Shown here one piece after another: positions 36,987-47,272 of a stretch of DNA of 64,000 nucleotides (within the stretch, counting starts at the first letter, position 1; each line of letters starts with the position of its first letter). The translations under genes and the position numbers were made by a program. Source of the DNA: Catalinimonas alkaloidigena (GTDB lineage Bacteria; Bacteroidota; Bacteroidia; Cytophagales; Cyclobacteriaceae); NCBI RefSeq assembly GCF_029504655.1, contig NZ_JAQFIL010000001.1, positions 253,001 through 317,000 of the forward strand. Direction: 5' to 3'. Below the pieces are notes generated by a model, which had not been told where the DNA came from, did no database searches, and worked only from the letters and a program-made list of their open reading frames with translations.

Positions 36987-39953
36987 TTAATAATACTCCT
37001 TAATATATCCGTAAGCCCTATCAAAAAGGACTTGGTCTTTATGGAGCTTATATTTTAGCAGGGCTTTGCGTAGGGATTTTTGTACCTCCCGTTCACCAGA
37101 GGCGGTACTCTGCCAGCCGGGGAAGCTTACTATCCGTACGATAGAATCTATATCTCCTACAATTCTTTCTACAACAGCGGGAGTTTGCTCAGTTTTTAAC
37201 TCCATAAACAACTCAGTAAGTGCTGCTTGGGGAGATTTTTCCTGTACTTGCTGACTTACTTCTTTTTCTGCCTGAACGGTTTCCTTAGCCAGTTTGCAAA
37301 GTTCCTTAACAAACTCTATGGAAGTAATCAATCCTTGCTCCGCTTTATCTCTTAGTTCTTCCAAGCGTTCACTTAGCTTTTTAAATTGAGGGTTACCCGC
37401 ATGCTTTTTAAAACGCTTGATCAGGATCTTCTCTAACTTCTTAGCATTCTTGGGATCAGGGTTATTGAAAATATCCTCTATCACATCAGCATCTAATACG
37501 AACTCTTCCAGGTGATGAACCTCTCCAACATGGATGTTATCATGAATCAGCTTAGTTGTTTGTGCCCCCAGGGAGAACCATAATAGTTTGCCAATATTAT
37601 CAGAAGCCGGACGTACAGATTCAAATACCTGAGATAGCCATTGATAGTCTTTCAAATAAACATCTAAAATTCTATCCGGAGATAAGGATTCCCAGAGCTT
37701 AGATAAGTATTTATAATCTTTTGCAAAGGCATCCTTCTTATCATCTGTATTGATTGCATCCTGGGCTTTTTCCAATCCTTCAAACCCCTCTACAGAACGA
37801 TCAACCCCATCAAAATGACTTAATGTATTTTTCATTGCTTCCGGGAGTTTAGCTCTTAATTCTGACAGGTTAGTGATCACTTCTTTGACACTTTTTTCAT
37901 CAAACTCCAGGGCTTTGGCCATATCATCAAATACCCCAAAATAGTCTACGATCCTGCCAAAATGCTTGTTGGGAAACAGGCGGTTAGTGCGGCAGATGGC
38001 CTGCAAAAGCGTATGATCTTTGAGGGATTTGTCAAGGTACATGGTTTGCAGAATAGGAGCATCAAAACCAGTCAGCAGCTTGGCAGTAACTATGATAAAC
38101 TTAAGTTCAGAATCTGGATCATTGAACTCTTCTACAATTTTTTCCTGCTGACTTTTATCTACTGCCCATTTTTGCTTGAACTCCAGATCATCATTGGCTG
38201 AAGTAGAAATAACTACCTTGCTCACAGTAGTTGGAAAATGCTTATCCAATTCTTCTTTATACTGTACGCAAGCGAAGCGGTCAGGAGTAACAATCATAGC
38301 TTTAAAGCCTTGTGGCCCTACCTTTTCCCTGAAGTGCTTTGCTATATCCTCTACAATCTTACCCACCCGCTCAGGAGATTTTAGGAAGGCAGCCATCTTA
38401 GCAGATTTCTTATTCAATGCATCTGCTTCTTCATCAGTGAGGGCACTGCTTTCTTTAAATTCCTGAAAGGCTTTATCAATGGTCTCTTTGTCAACGTGAA
38501 TATCAACTAGCCGGGGTTCAAAGTGTAGGGGTTTGGTAGCTTCATCTCTGATGGAATTCTGAAAAGTATAGCGAGACATATATCCTCCCTGATCTTCTTC
38601 AGAACCAAAAGCCCAAAAGGTATTCTTATCCGCTTTATTAACTGGTGTTCCTGTTAGTCCAAATAAAAAGGCATTGGGTAAAGCAGCTCTCATTTGTCTT
38701 CCTAAATCTCCTTCTTGAGTTCTATGGGCTTCATCTACCAGTACAATGATATTATCCCTGGCATTCATATTGGGTTTAGCATCACGAAATTTATGGATCA
38801 TGGAAATAATGATCTTGCGGGTATCTCGTTCCAATAAGGTTTGGAGTTCACTGATACTATCGGTTGTCTCTACATTGGGAACATCTGAAGCACTAAAGGT
38901 ACCACTTATTTGAGTGTCAAGATCAGTACGGTCAACCAATACAAGTACGGTGGGGCTTTTTAATTCTTGGCTTTTGCGAAGCTTTTGGGCGGCAAAAACC
39001 ATAAGGAGTGACTTACCTGAACCCTGAAAGTGCCATATGAGCCCTTTTTTTATTCTTCCTTCTTTTACTCTTTCTACAATTTTATTGGCTCCTTCATACT
39101 GCTGGAAGCGGCAAAGGATCTTGACCCTTTGCTTTTTCTTATTCGTACTGAATAGGGAGAAGTACTGCATAATATCCAATAGGCGTACTGGACTCAAAAG
39201 GTCAGAGAGCTCCTTACCAATTTCTCCCAAGCCTAACCGCTTGGAAAGGGCACCATCATCACCTTCAATCCTCCAGGGAGCCCAGAATTCTAAAGGAGTA
39301 CGAACAGCGCCATAAAAAAGCTCCTTACCCTCGGAAGCAAAAGATAAAATGTTGGGCACAAAAAGTTGAGGTATAGCATTTTCATAAATGCTATGTATCT
39401 CATTGGCTCCATCTAACCAACTTACTGAGGGTCGGATTGGTGTTTTAGCTTCACCCACTACTATGGGTATGCCATTGATCAAAAGTACTACGTCCGGTAT
39501 CTTGGTTTCACGATGGTGAACTCTGTACTGATTAGTGATAACGTAGCTATTCTTTTTTTTATCATCAAAGTCAATCAAGTGCACCGGTACGTGCCGGTTG
39601 TTTTTACCAAAAGGCATGGTCTTTTCTCCGCACAGCCATTTAAAGAATTCCTCGTTAGCTTTGACTAGGCCTATCTGATTTACAGAAATTAGAATAGCTC
39701 TTAGCTTATAGATTACCTCATCGGCTAATTCATGATGCTCAGCAATTTCAGGATTAAGCCGAATGAGGGCCGCCTTGAGTTCAGACTCTACTAGTACCTC
39801 ATTGACTCCTCTGGAGAGTTCTTGTGCAGATTTATAGATCCAATGGGCTCCGTAGGGCACGGACTGTTCTTCTGCTTTCCCATTATTGAGATTAACCCCA
39901 CTTAATTGGTGAATGATATAATGTTCTACGCTGTTGAGTTCGCTGAATGACAT
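36987..39953 (-). CDS. hsdR: Type I restriction enzyme, R subunit
   Basis: 988 residues. An N-terminal nuclease domain shows Asp154, Glu168 and Lys170 (KIPDVVLL ... GEAK). Superfamily 2 motor: Walker A GSGKS at 311-315, DEAH at 407-410 and motif III GLTGTP. A helical C-terminal part would dock onto the methylase. The subunit translocates DNA and cuts it when the HsdM2S core finds unmethylated sites. Its ATG overlaps the stop of the upstream GHKL gene by one base (TAATG), which implies coupled translation. The three core hsd genes are therefore spread over one long transcript. Confidence 0.94.
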   Translation of the reverse strand: MSFSELNSVEHYIIHQLSGVNLNNGKAEEQSVPYGAHWIYKSAQELSRGVNEVLVESELKAALIRLNPEIAEHHELADEVIYKLRAILISVNQIGLVKANEEFFKWLCGEKTMPFGKNNRHVPVHLIDFDDKKKNSYVITNQYRVHHRETKIPDVVLLINGIPIVVGEAKTPIRPSVSWLDGANEIHSIYENAIPQLFVPNILSFASEGKELFYGAVRTPLEFWAPWRIEGDDGALSKRLGLGEIGKELSDLLSPVRLLDIMQYFSLFSTNKKKQRVKILCRFQQYEGANKIVERVKEGRIKKGLIWHFQGSGKSLLMVFAAQKLRKSQELKSPTVLVLVDRTDLDTQISGTFSASDVPNVETTDSISELQTLLERDTRKIIISMIHKFRDAKPNMNARDNIIVLVDEAHRTQEGDLGRQMRAALPNAFLFGLTGTPVNKADKNTFWAFGSEEDQGGYMSRYTFQNSIRDEATKPLHFEPRLVDIHVDKETIDKAFQEFKESSALTDEEADALNKKSAKMAAFLKSPERVGKIVEDIAKHFREKVGPQGFKAMIVTPDRFACVQYKEELDKHFPTTVSKVVISTSANDDLEFKQKWAVDKSQQEKIVEEFNDPDSELKFIIVTAKLLTGFDAPILQTMYLDKSLKDHTLLQAICRTNRLFPNKHFGRIVDYFGVFDDMAKALEFDEKSVKEVITNLSELRAKLPEAMKNTLSHFDGVDRSVEGFEGLEKAQDAINTDDKKDAFAKDYKYLSKLWESLSPDRILDVYLKDYQWLSQVFESVRPASDNIGKLLWFSLGAQTTKLIHDNIHVGEVHHLEEFVLDADVIEDIFNNPDPKNAKKLEKILIKRFKKHAGNPQFKKLSERLEELRDKAEQGLITSIEFVKELCKLAKETVQAEKEVSQQVQEKSPQAALTELFMELKTEQTPAVVERIVGDIDSIVRIVSFPGWQSTASGEREVQKSLRKALLKYKLHKDQVLFDRAYGYIKEYY

Positions 39954-42610
39954 TATTTAATTGCTTCGTGAATTTTTGTTTTCAGTTCTTCAAAGTCTTT
40001 ACCCAAAGGATCAATATATTCCTGTCGGATATGCACTTTCATGCTAGGATCTTTGATTTTTAGTTTAATAGAGTCCATTGATTTTACAATTTCATCCACA
40101 ACTCTAGATTTATCTACTTCACTAATCACATCTTTTCCAATTTGGTAATTACAAATGATATTGTTTCGCAGGTACTCTTCAGTAATGCTATTTTCTGGTG
40201 GCCTTCTGATTAATAGAAGTGCATAGTTGTTTGGGTTATCCTTAGCCTTTCGTGCCTGATGAATCCCCATTTTTATAGGTTCTGTATTGTTTTCTTTTAT
40301 TGATTTTAGTTCAATAAAATATTGATTTAAAGGGTGAAGCTTATTTCTAATAAGGATGTCATAATCTCTTTTACGATCCAAGCTAGCTTCATAAGACGGA
40401 AGTTCTCTTTTGAAGACATTATTCAAAATTTGTTCTACATTTTCACCAATCTCTTGTTTAAAAACCCTTTCTTCTTCTTCTCTAGCCAAATCTCTTGCCG
40501 ACTCCAAGACTTCATCAATTCCAGCAGTCTTTGACAGATTGGCTAATTCAGACATTTTATTGATGTTTACGCCCGAATTACCTATTGCCACCATTGAATT
40601 GATATCCTCGTTAGTAAGTGAAGATTCTGCCAGTTTAGAAAGAGAGGCTAGCTTCCCGCTTTGAACTATACTGAAGGCTTTATCCCGATCGTTTTCATTA
40701 AATGTTTCCAAAAAGAGTTGCGGACGATGGCTTGCAAACCATTTAAAATGTTCTTTTAGTTCTTTTTCAGGTAGATCGGATTCACGTGCCCATTGAAATG
40801 TAAGCCTCAGTGCTTTTAGAAAATTGGGGGCTTGCTTGTTGCCCTGGTATTCACTGAATGAGTCATCAATTGCTTTTGCTAAATCACGGGTAGTTTTTTC
40901 TCTTTTCCCTTCGAGCAGATTAGCAATATTAATTTCAGGATGAACTAAAATTTCCTCGAAATCCTCTTTTGTCATTAAACGATAGACTTCAAATAAAGAG
41001 CTATCAACATCATTATTCCAGTAGATAGAGTCCTTTCTTCGTACAAAATTCCCAAGACGATTTGGAATAATTGCATACTTATCTAGCAGATCAGGGTCTT
41101 TCTGTAGAACAAAATTTAGAACCATATTGAACCAGGAATAATTTGTTGTCTCAGCTGCTATAATTTGTTCTAATGAACCAAGTTCTGACAGTTCTTTAAC
41201 AAAATCCTCTAAAGAATAACGTAAGCCAGGGAAAATTGAAAAATCTAAGTTTCTATTCCAGTTGAGATAATCAGCATTTTTTGGTAAGCTTTCAGAACGG
41301 AGTGGACAAACTAAGTCATAGTAATTTAAGAGGTCTTCTTCGGAATAAGCGTCCTGGGGAGCATAAGGTATTATTGTATCATCAAGCTTGATCCAATCAT
41401 CAGTAGTTTTTACGATTTTAGTAGCTAAGTACGTTGCCTTAATTTTATCAATGACTTCTGTTTTATACCAGGCTCTTTCTTGCTCTGTCTTGAATGATGC
41501 AGTTGGCCATTTAACTAAACAAGACCAGTTTTCAATCCTTTCTTCAGAAAGTGTTTCTAGTGCCTGACTATGAGCAATGACAGCATCTTCAAGAATGGTT
41601 CTGTTTTCTGTATCGTTAACTGTGAGACTTATTCCATCCCGCTCTAAGTGGGGGACAAACTTTTTGCTGTTTAATACTAAAGGAAAACTAAAAGCCTCCG
41701 TGCCAATCATTGGAAGTGAACAAAACAGCTTAGTAATCCCATTGGGATAGGGAATAATCCTATTGTTCTCAACTCGAATAACTAGTTGTGCATCATTTTT
41801 ATTAAAAAGACGTAATAGGATAGAGTCGAAAAGGTGTTCAAATTCAAAAACATTAACTATAACAGATTTAGAGTCATCTGACGATTGTGGCTTGAATATT
41901 CTATTTGTATAAGCAATACGATCAGTATTGCTATTGTGGATGGTTACAGATTTAATCTTGGGCATAAAAGCCAAGGTATAGGGAAGGACATCGGCTATAT
42001 ATTTAAGGCCTTCTTTTACCACTTCTTTTGAATCTATATTCGGAAGTGAAGTATTGAGATCATAAGTGAATTTAGTATAAAATTCTCCTGGTTGATAAGT
42101 GATTGGCTTAATGCTTTCATCCAACTCTTTAGAAGTTTTGGGAATGGATATCTTAAGTGCTTCCTTATCATCGTAGGCTGTGCGATTCAGTGTGAAGTGA
42201 AACTTCAAATATTGATCGGTTTCTCTTTCTGATTTCATCACACCTTCTACCTTTACAATAGGAGAAACCACATGGGTAGAAATAAATCCAGTTCCAAACT
42301 GCCCAATCATATCCTGCTCACGTAATTCATCTGAGTCTTTTCCAGAGTCTGGCGCAATCAAATTCTCAGCATCAGAAGGCCGAAAGGGATTGCCATTGTG
42401 CATGAAGATAAGACGATCTTCATAAACTTCAAGACCCACATCCACAGAGTCATTGTAATCACTGGCATTTTGTAATAACTCCCAAAACCAGCGATGTTGA
42501 AGATCATTTACATTGCTTGGGATGGGACGAAGTTTTTCCATTAACCTTTTGGCTGGGATATTTAATCTATTCTGCTCTCTTGCCTCCCTTATTTCGTCTT
42601 GTATACTCAT
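39953..42610 (-). CDS. Sacsin/GHKL-type ATPase with C-terminal nuclease-like domain
   Basis: 885 residues. The N-terminal GHKL ATPase has an N-box (ELLQNASDYND, about 45-55), G1 (HNGNPF) and G2 (GQFGTGF). A long helical middle follows. The C-terminal domain (about 735-885) resembles DUF3883-type nucleases, with Asp751 (RDYDIL) and Glu767-x-Lys769 (ELK). Such proteins occur in defence islands and may use ATP to open nucleic acid or act as a sensor. It is translationally coupled to HsdR and begins 236 bp after darG. Whether it alters HsdR activity is unknown. Confidence 0.78.
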   Translation of the reverse strand: MSIQDEIREAREQNRLNIPAKRLMEKLRPIPSNVNDLQHRWFWELLQNASDYNDSVDVGLEVYEDRLIFMHNGNPFRPSDAENLIAPDSGKDSDELREQDMIGQFGTGFISTHVVSPIVKVEGVMKSERETDQYLKFHFTLNRTAYDDKEALKISIPKTSKELDESIKPITYQPGEFYTKFTYDLNTSLPNIDSKEVVKEGLKYIADVLPYTLAFMPKIKSVTIHNSNTDRIAYTNRIFKPQSSDDSKSVIVNVFEFEHLFDSILLRLFNKNDAQLVIRVENNRIIPYPNGITKLFCSLPMIGTEAFSFPLVLNSKKFVPHLERDGISLTVNDTENRTILEDAVIAHSQALETLSEERIENWSCLVKWPTASFKTEQERAWYKTEVIDKIKATYLATKIVKTTDDWIKLDDTIIPYAPQDAYSEEDLLNYYDLVCPLRSESLPKNADYLNWNRNLDFSIFPGLRYSLEDFVKELSELGSLEQIIAAETTNYSWFNMVLNFVLQKDPDLLDKYAIIPNRLGNFVRRKDSIYWNNDVDSSLFEVYRLMTKEDFEEILVHPEINIANLLEGKREKTTRDLAKAIDDSFSEYQGNKQAPNFLKALRLTFQWARESDLPEKELKEHFKWFASHRPQLFLETFNENDRDKAFSIVQSGKLASLSKLAESSLTNEDINSMVAIGNSGVNINKMSELANLSKTAGIDEVLESARDLAREEEERVFKQEIGENVEQILNNVFKRELPSYEASLDRKRDYDILIRNKLHPLNQYFIELKSIKENNTEPIKMGIHQARKAKDNPNNYALLLIRRPPENSITEEYLRNNIICNYQIGKDVISEVDKSRVVDEIVKSMDSIKLKIKDPSMKVHIRQEYIDPLGKDFEELKTKIHEAIK

Positions 42611-42846
42611 GGTTTAATTATTTCATACTTTATTCTTTGACATTTGGTATTCAAATCTATTTCACAGAGTTGGGGGATAATAAAATGCTATATTCTATCA
42701 ATTTCGCTAAAAGCCATGATGGAGTATTTTTACGCACACATAAGTATATCATTTTTTGAAGAAAAAATAATGCTTTTTGTGAGATAAAGTAATCTTTTTG
42801 AGATTATTACCTAAAAGTAGGGAGAGGAAATGAAAGGCTACTTGGA

Positions 42847-43905
42847 TTATACCATAAAAGCCTTCTCGCTTTGGTATTGCTTGAGGTGTTGATACGCTAT
42901 TTCTACGTATTCTTTTTTGAACATTTTGGTCTTGCGATCAGACCACTCTGCTATTTGTGGAAGGAGTTCTTCTGCTGAGGCTTGTGGATTGTCTTTTAGT
43001 AGAAAATCTACGGATGCGAGTAGTTCAAGGGAGAAGGCTGACTCAAAACCATCTATGAGCTTTAGTAGGTCCTGAAGGCGATTATATTGCTCATTGCTGA
43101 GCTTGGTATGAACATACTGATTTACCTCCTCAAAGAGCTCATAATTGAGCAGAAGAGGCTCAAAAGGTTTGGCATTCTTTTGCTCCATACCCTGTATGTA
43201 CTTGCCATTAAGATGATAAAGCACATGCCCTACAGCAGGGGAGTAGGGGCCATAATAGCTGGGAGTAAAATCTAACTTATTCAGTTGCTGTTCACCCATT
43301 CTTTGTAAAAAATAGACCAGTTTATTGGCTACAAATAGACTAGTCTCTTCACCTAAACGTTCGTACTGGAACATGGTAAAAAGCAACATAGCCCTGGCAG
43401 GAGTGAGTTTAACTTCCTTTGCAGGAGACTCTTTTCTTAATTGTGCTTTGATGTTAGGATTAGGCTCATATACCAGTACCTCCGTACCCAACGGAGCGAG
43501 ATACTGTTCTATCACCGCTTTTACTTTATCCCACTTCAAGCCGCCATTGCCACAACCTAAGGGGGGGATAGCAATGCTCTTAATGTTGTTAGCTTTGAGA
43601 TCGGAAGCCAGGGTTTTTAGGCCCTCCTCTACATATTTATAGCTGGATTTGCGGTAGTAAACGGTTTTGGTAGGGAAGTTGACAATCCACTTCTCCCCCT
43701 GGGGGGTGAGCTCTTTTACCCACAGCAGTTTACCGGGTACTAATTCTTTTTGCTCGCAGGCTTTTTTGTACGCCCGAAAGTTCTCTGGAAAAGCTTCCTT
43801 AAACTGCAAGGCAATACCCTTTCCCATAATACCCATCGTATTAACGGTATTCACAAGTGCCTCAGTAGGGGCATCTAAAAGGTTACCTTGGGTATACTGG
43901 ATCAT
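42847..43905 (-). CDS. darG: DarG antitoxin: macrodomain DNA ADP-ribosylglycohydrolase
   Basis: 352 residues. Macrodomain at about 1-155 (VNTVNTMGIMGKGIALQF, PPLGCGNGGL) and the DarG C-terminal region at about 170-350 (YGPYSPAVGHVLYHLNGKYI) that binds DarT. DarG removes ADP-ribose from thymidine in single-stranded DNA and holds DarT inactive. It starts 3 bp after darT ends, the normal toxin-then-antitoxin order. Intact. Confidence 0.92.
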   Translation of the reverse strand: MIQYTQGNLLDAPTEALVNTVNTMGIMGKGIALQFKEAFPENFRAYKKACEQKELVPGKLLWVKELTPQGEKWIVNFPTKTVYYRKSSYKYVEEGLKTLASDLKANNIKSIAIPPLGCGNGGLKWDKVKAVIEQYLAPLGTEVLVYEPNPNIKAQLRKESPAKEVKLTPARAMLLFTMFQYERLGEETSLFVANKLVYFLQRMGEQQLNKLDFTPSYYGPYSPAVGHVLYHLNGKYIQGMEQKNAKPFEPLLLNYELFEEVNQYVHTKLSNEQYNRLQDLLKLIDGFESAFSLELLASVDFLLKDNPQASAEELLPQIAEWSDRKTKMFKKEYVEIAYQHLKQYQSEKAFMV

Positions 43906-43908
43906 GGG

Positions 43909-44553
43909 CTAATAATAAAACATTTCATTTGGGTTTACAAGTACCTCAATTTCCAAACCATATTTGTTTACTTCCTGTTTCACCCACTCTGCTTTATCTT
44001 CAGTATAAGTAATAATATGGGTGATGCATTGAAGAGGTACATGATCTTTTACTAAAAACTCTGCCTGCTTTCGCCGCATTCTGTCCCGATCATCTGCCGT
44101 GTTTTTCCATACCCTTTTGTATACGATATCCCAATCTACTTTATCCAAATCGGCTTTGTCAGTATAGAACTTAGTTAACTCTTTTTTAGCATGGCCATCT
44201 GTGAAGACATAAGTGCATTGGCAAGGTTCTATTTGATCTAAGGTAGTGCGGAGATAAATAATATCTTCCTGAGGGAGCTTTTTGATGCCTCTATGACCAC
44301 TTATGATATTAAGTAGCATAGGAGAAAGCGTACCAAAATAAAAGGGTATGTAGTCACCTACATTTCCGTAGCCAGATAACTTTATTGGATATTCAGTGCG
44401 TTTTCTGATAAGGTCAGAATCACCAATTTCTACATAATTGGGATCGAAATGAGGACTTTTACGAGTATAAAGCCCATGCTCCAGAATATGAGGCAGGTTC
44501 CGGTAGTGTACCAGCCTGTAAAGCCTTACGATATCTGGAACTTCTCCGGGCAT
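43909..44553 (-). CDS. darT: DarT toxin: DNA ADP-ribosyltransferase
   Basis: 214 residues. NAD-binding segments include LVHYRNLPHIL near 14-24, RKRTEYP near 50-56 and DYIPFYFGTLSPML near 67-80. The catalytic Glu165 lies in RRKQAEFLV. DarT transfers ADP-ribose to thymidine bases in DNA and blocks replication. It lies 3 bp downstream of hsdS and 3 bp upstream of darG, that is, inside the restriction operon. Placed there it could be released when the restriction system fails (inference). Confidence 0.93.
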   Translation of the reverse strand: MPGEVPDIVRLYRLVHYRNLPHILEHGLYTRKSPHFDPNYVEIGDSDLIRKRTEYPIKLSGYGNVGDYIPFYFGTLSPMLLNIISGHRGIKKLPQEDIIYLRTTLDQIEPCQCTYVFTDGHAKKELTKFYTDKADLDKVDWDIVYKRVWKNTADDRDRMRRKQAEFLVKDHVPLQCITHIITYTEDKAEWVKQEVNKYGLEIEVLVNPNEMFYY

Positions 44554-44556
44554 ACT

Positions 44557-45774
44557 TTAAAATATCTGATTGATGAGGCTTTTTTGGAGCGCTTTGGAGG
44601 AAGAAAGTTTTTTTTCAATAGCATCCAATGAGTCATCTATATGCTTTAGTATATTTACGATCCCCTTCTGTTCATCAAGACTAGGTACAGGAATATACAT
44701 TGATCCTAACTCTTCTCTGTTAACTTTAGGCATACCTGTTCTATTTTGAAACCTTAGTAGCTTTTGGGTGAACTTATCTGTCAATAAATAATAAAAAAGA
44801 TATTCTTTACAAAGAAGATCAGAATTGGGTTTAATAGGATAAATGTCGGCGCTACATAAACCTGTAAAATTAGGATTAGCGACTTTTTTAAAGTAGGGGC
44901 GAATCTTTGAATAAATTATATGTTCTTTTGAAAAAAGGTAGTTACCACTAGTTATATTCAATTCTTTAGCGGTTTTAAATTCTGTTATTCTACCAGTATT
45001 GGGTTCTATTCTCTCAGAACCAATTTGTACTAAACCTGAATACTTCTCATCCTTAGGGTCCACTTGCCCACTAGTGACTTCAGCGATATTAAAAAACTTA
45101 TGTGCTTGCCATTCCTTATTGATTAAACCGCATTTTGAGTTTTTCAACTTAATATTCTTAGCATTATCAAGAGCAGCTATACCATAAGTAAATAGCTTCT
45201 CCCTATTAATTAGTCTAAGAAATTCAGTTTTTTCTTTTACAAAAATGATGTTTTCAATTACCTCATCCATAGCCCAGAGGAGTTCGGCCAGTTGGGCTTG
45301 CTGCTCTTTGGGAGGGAGGAGGAATTCGTAGTTGGCGAGATCATGAAACTTCACTCTGGGGGAGAGTCCACCAGCAGAATGCTTCACGGCATAATCAAAA
45401 AACTTGTCATTATTAACTACAAATGGAAGTAGTTTAGGCAAAAGTCCTTCTTTAGCCCGCATGACGGTAATATCACCAGAACAAATGCCATCAAAGTTTA
45501 CCTGTGCTGCTTTTTTGAGATAAGCTCTTCTTCGTCCAAATAAGATATCTCCCTTTCTAAACTTTTTTGTAAAAGTAGTACTGTCTTCAATACTGGCAGC
45601 TCTTCTAAGGTGTATATCTTCAGGGTCAATGTGCTCAAGACCTACTACATGTGCAATGCCTTCGGCATGCATATCCTTCATCGTTTCCCTGGGTTCACTT
45701 ACCACCTCTCCAAACTTTACTTTTTGCCAGGTTGATTTATCTAAACTTAGGCTTTTGCTCAGTACTGCTTCCAT
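44557..45774 (-). CDS. hsdS: Type I restriction enzyme, specificity subunit
   Basis: 405 residues. Two target-recognition domains (about 15-160 and 215-375), each followed by a conserved helix region (PPKEQQAQLAELL near 154-166; LDEQKGIVNILKHID near 369-383), as expected for a bipartite recognition site. Its ATG overlaps the HsdM1 stop by one base (TAATG). It pairs with an HsdM dimer; which of the two HsdM paralogues it uses cannot be told from sequence, but overlap favours HsdM1. Confidence 0.93.
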   Translation of the reverse strand: MEAVLSKSLSLDKSTWQKVKFGEVVSEPRETMKDMHAEGIAHVVGLEHIDPEDIHLRRAASIEDSTTFTKKFRKGDILFGRRRAYLKKAAQVNFDGICSGDITVMRAKEGLLPKLLPFVVNNDKFFDYAVKHSAGGLSPRVKFHDLANYEFLLPPKEQQAQLAELLWAMDEVIENIIFVKEKTEFLRLINREKLFTYGIAALDNAKNIKLKNSKCGLINKEWQAHKFFNIAEVTSGQVDPKDEKYSGLVQIGSERIEPNTGRITEFKTAKELNITSGNYLFSKEHIIYSKIRPYFKKVANPNFTGLCSADIYPIKPNSDLLCKEYLFYYLLTDKFTQKLLRFQNRTGMPKVNREELGSMYIPVPSLDEQKGIVNILKHIDDSLDAIEKKLSSSKALQKSLINQIF

Positions 45775-47243
45775 TAATTTTCAAGTATTTGAAAGAGTTC
45801 GTTCATCTTTGATTTCAATTCATCAGAAGATTTTTCCCACTTGTCATAGACTACTTCAAAATCTTCAGAAGAGTCAGGGTTGTGCTGGACTGGGCGAACA
45901 TACAAATTGATAGCCATATTACCGTTTTTCTCCTTTAGTACTTCATTAGTAGCAACTAAAGCAGCAAAATTATTTTTTTCGGTAAAATCCTGATAAGCTT
46001 TGAAGATTTTATCAACATGGACCTTCTCTAAGAAACCCATTGTTTTATCCTGCCTAACTTCATTTACTGCATTAATGAATAGAATTTTACCCTTTTTATG
46101 CTCTTCTTTATTGGTTTTGGTAATCAGTAGACAGGCTTCCATAGGAGAGTTGTAAAAGAGGTTTGGTCCCAGACCAATGACACATTCTACCAGATCTTCT
46201 TCAATCATCTTCCGGCGCATATCAGCTTCAGAGTCCCTAAACAATATACCGTGAGGCCAGAGTGAGATAGACCTTCCGTTATGTTGATCCAGACTTTTTT
46301 GTATATGCTGCTGAAAGGCATAATCCGCACATCCTTGTGGAGGCGTGCCCCAGATATTCCTGCCGTAAGAATCTTGCTCAAAGCTTTTACGGTCCCAGGC
46401 TTTAATGGAGTAGGGGGGATTGGCCAAAATCACATTAAACTTTTTCAAAGTATCATGTTCCAGAAAGGCCGGATGCGTCAATGTATCTCCTCTTACTACC
46501 TGAAACTCCTCTATGCCGTGCAAAAACATATTCATACGGGCTATGGCTGAGGTGAGCAGGTTAATCTCCTGCCCATAGAGCCTTAGTGTGCGGTATTCCT
46601 TGCCTTCTTCCTTTAAATGTAAAGCACAGTTGAGCAGAAGCCCCCCAGAGCCACAGGTAGGGTCATACACGCTCTCCCCCGGTTGCGGGTCCATGATCAT
46701 GGTCATGAGCTTTACCACCGTACGGTTGGTGTAAAACTCCGCAGCGGTATGTCCGCTATCATCAGCAAACTCCTTAATCAGGTACTCATAAGCATTGCCC
46801 AGCTGATCATCCGGTACATTGGCCAGGTTGAGCTTATGCTGAGAGAAGTGCTCAATGAGATTGGTGAGCGTTTCATCGGAGAGGCGGTTCTTATTGGTCC
46901 AACTGGCATCTCCAAAAATTCCGTATAATGTTTCCGGGTTGGCCTTCTCAATACCTCGCATCGCTTCCTGAATAGCCCTACCTACATTTACGGTAGTTTC
47001 CCGCACATCATTCCAGTGTGACCCTTTGGGTATCTGGAAGCGGTGGTTCTCTTCAAAAGAGGCGTACTCCAGGTCTCCGCCACTTTCCTGCATAGCCTGT
47101 TCAAACTCCTCATCATACACATCACAGATACGCTTAAAAAAGAGTAGGGGGAAGATGTATTGCTTATAATCTCCGGCATCTATAGTGCCTCGCAGGGCAA
47201 TAGCGGCCCCCCAGAGATATTTTTCTAATTCCGCCTGGGTCAT
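45774..47243 (-). CDS. hsdM: Type I DNA adenine methyltransferase subunit (HsdM1)
   Basis: 489 residues. N-terminal HsdM domain (about 5-125), SAM motif DPTCGSGG at 194-201, catalytic NPPY at 275-278. The usual EFYTPR motif reads EFYTNR here. It is coupled to hsdS. Clearly a paralogue of the other HsdM at 49371-50855, but the two have diverged throughout. Confidence 0.93.
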   Translation of the reverse strand: MTQAELEKYLWGAAIALRGTIDAGDYKQYIFPLLFFKRICDVYDEEFEQAMQESGGDLEYASFEENHRFQIPKGSHWNDVRETTVNVGRAIQEAMRGIEKANPETLYGIFGDASWTNKNRLSDETLTNLIEHFSQHKLNLANVPDDQLGNAYEYLIKEFADDSGHTAAEFYTNRTVVKLMTMIMDPQPGESVYDPTCGSGGLLLNCALHLKEEGKEYRTLRLYGQEINLLTSAIARMNMFLHGIEEFQVVRGDTLTHPAFLEHDTLKKFNVILANPPYSIKAWDRKSFEQDSYGRNIWGTPPQGCADYAFQQHIQKSLDQHNGRSISLWPHGILFRDSEADMRRKMIEEDLVECVIGLGPNLFYNSPMEACLLITKTNKEEHKKGKILFINAVNEVRQDKTMGFLEKVHVDKIFKAYQDFTEKNNFAALVATNEVLKEKNGNMAINLYVRPVQHNPDSSEDFEVVYDKWEKSSDELKSKMNELFQILEN

Positions 47244-47272
47244 ATTTTGTTTAGGTAGTTTTTATCAATTCT

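Noticed and set aside
42683..42759. Small plus-strand frame between darG and the GHKL gene
   Set aside because: Its upstream part is antisense to the GHKL start and there is no recognisable product.
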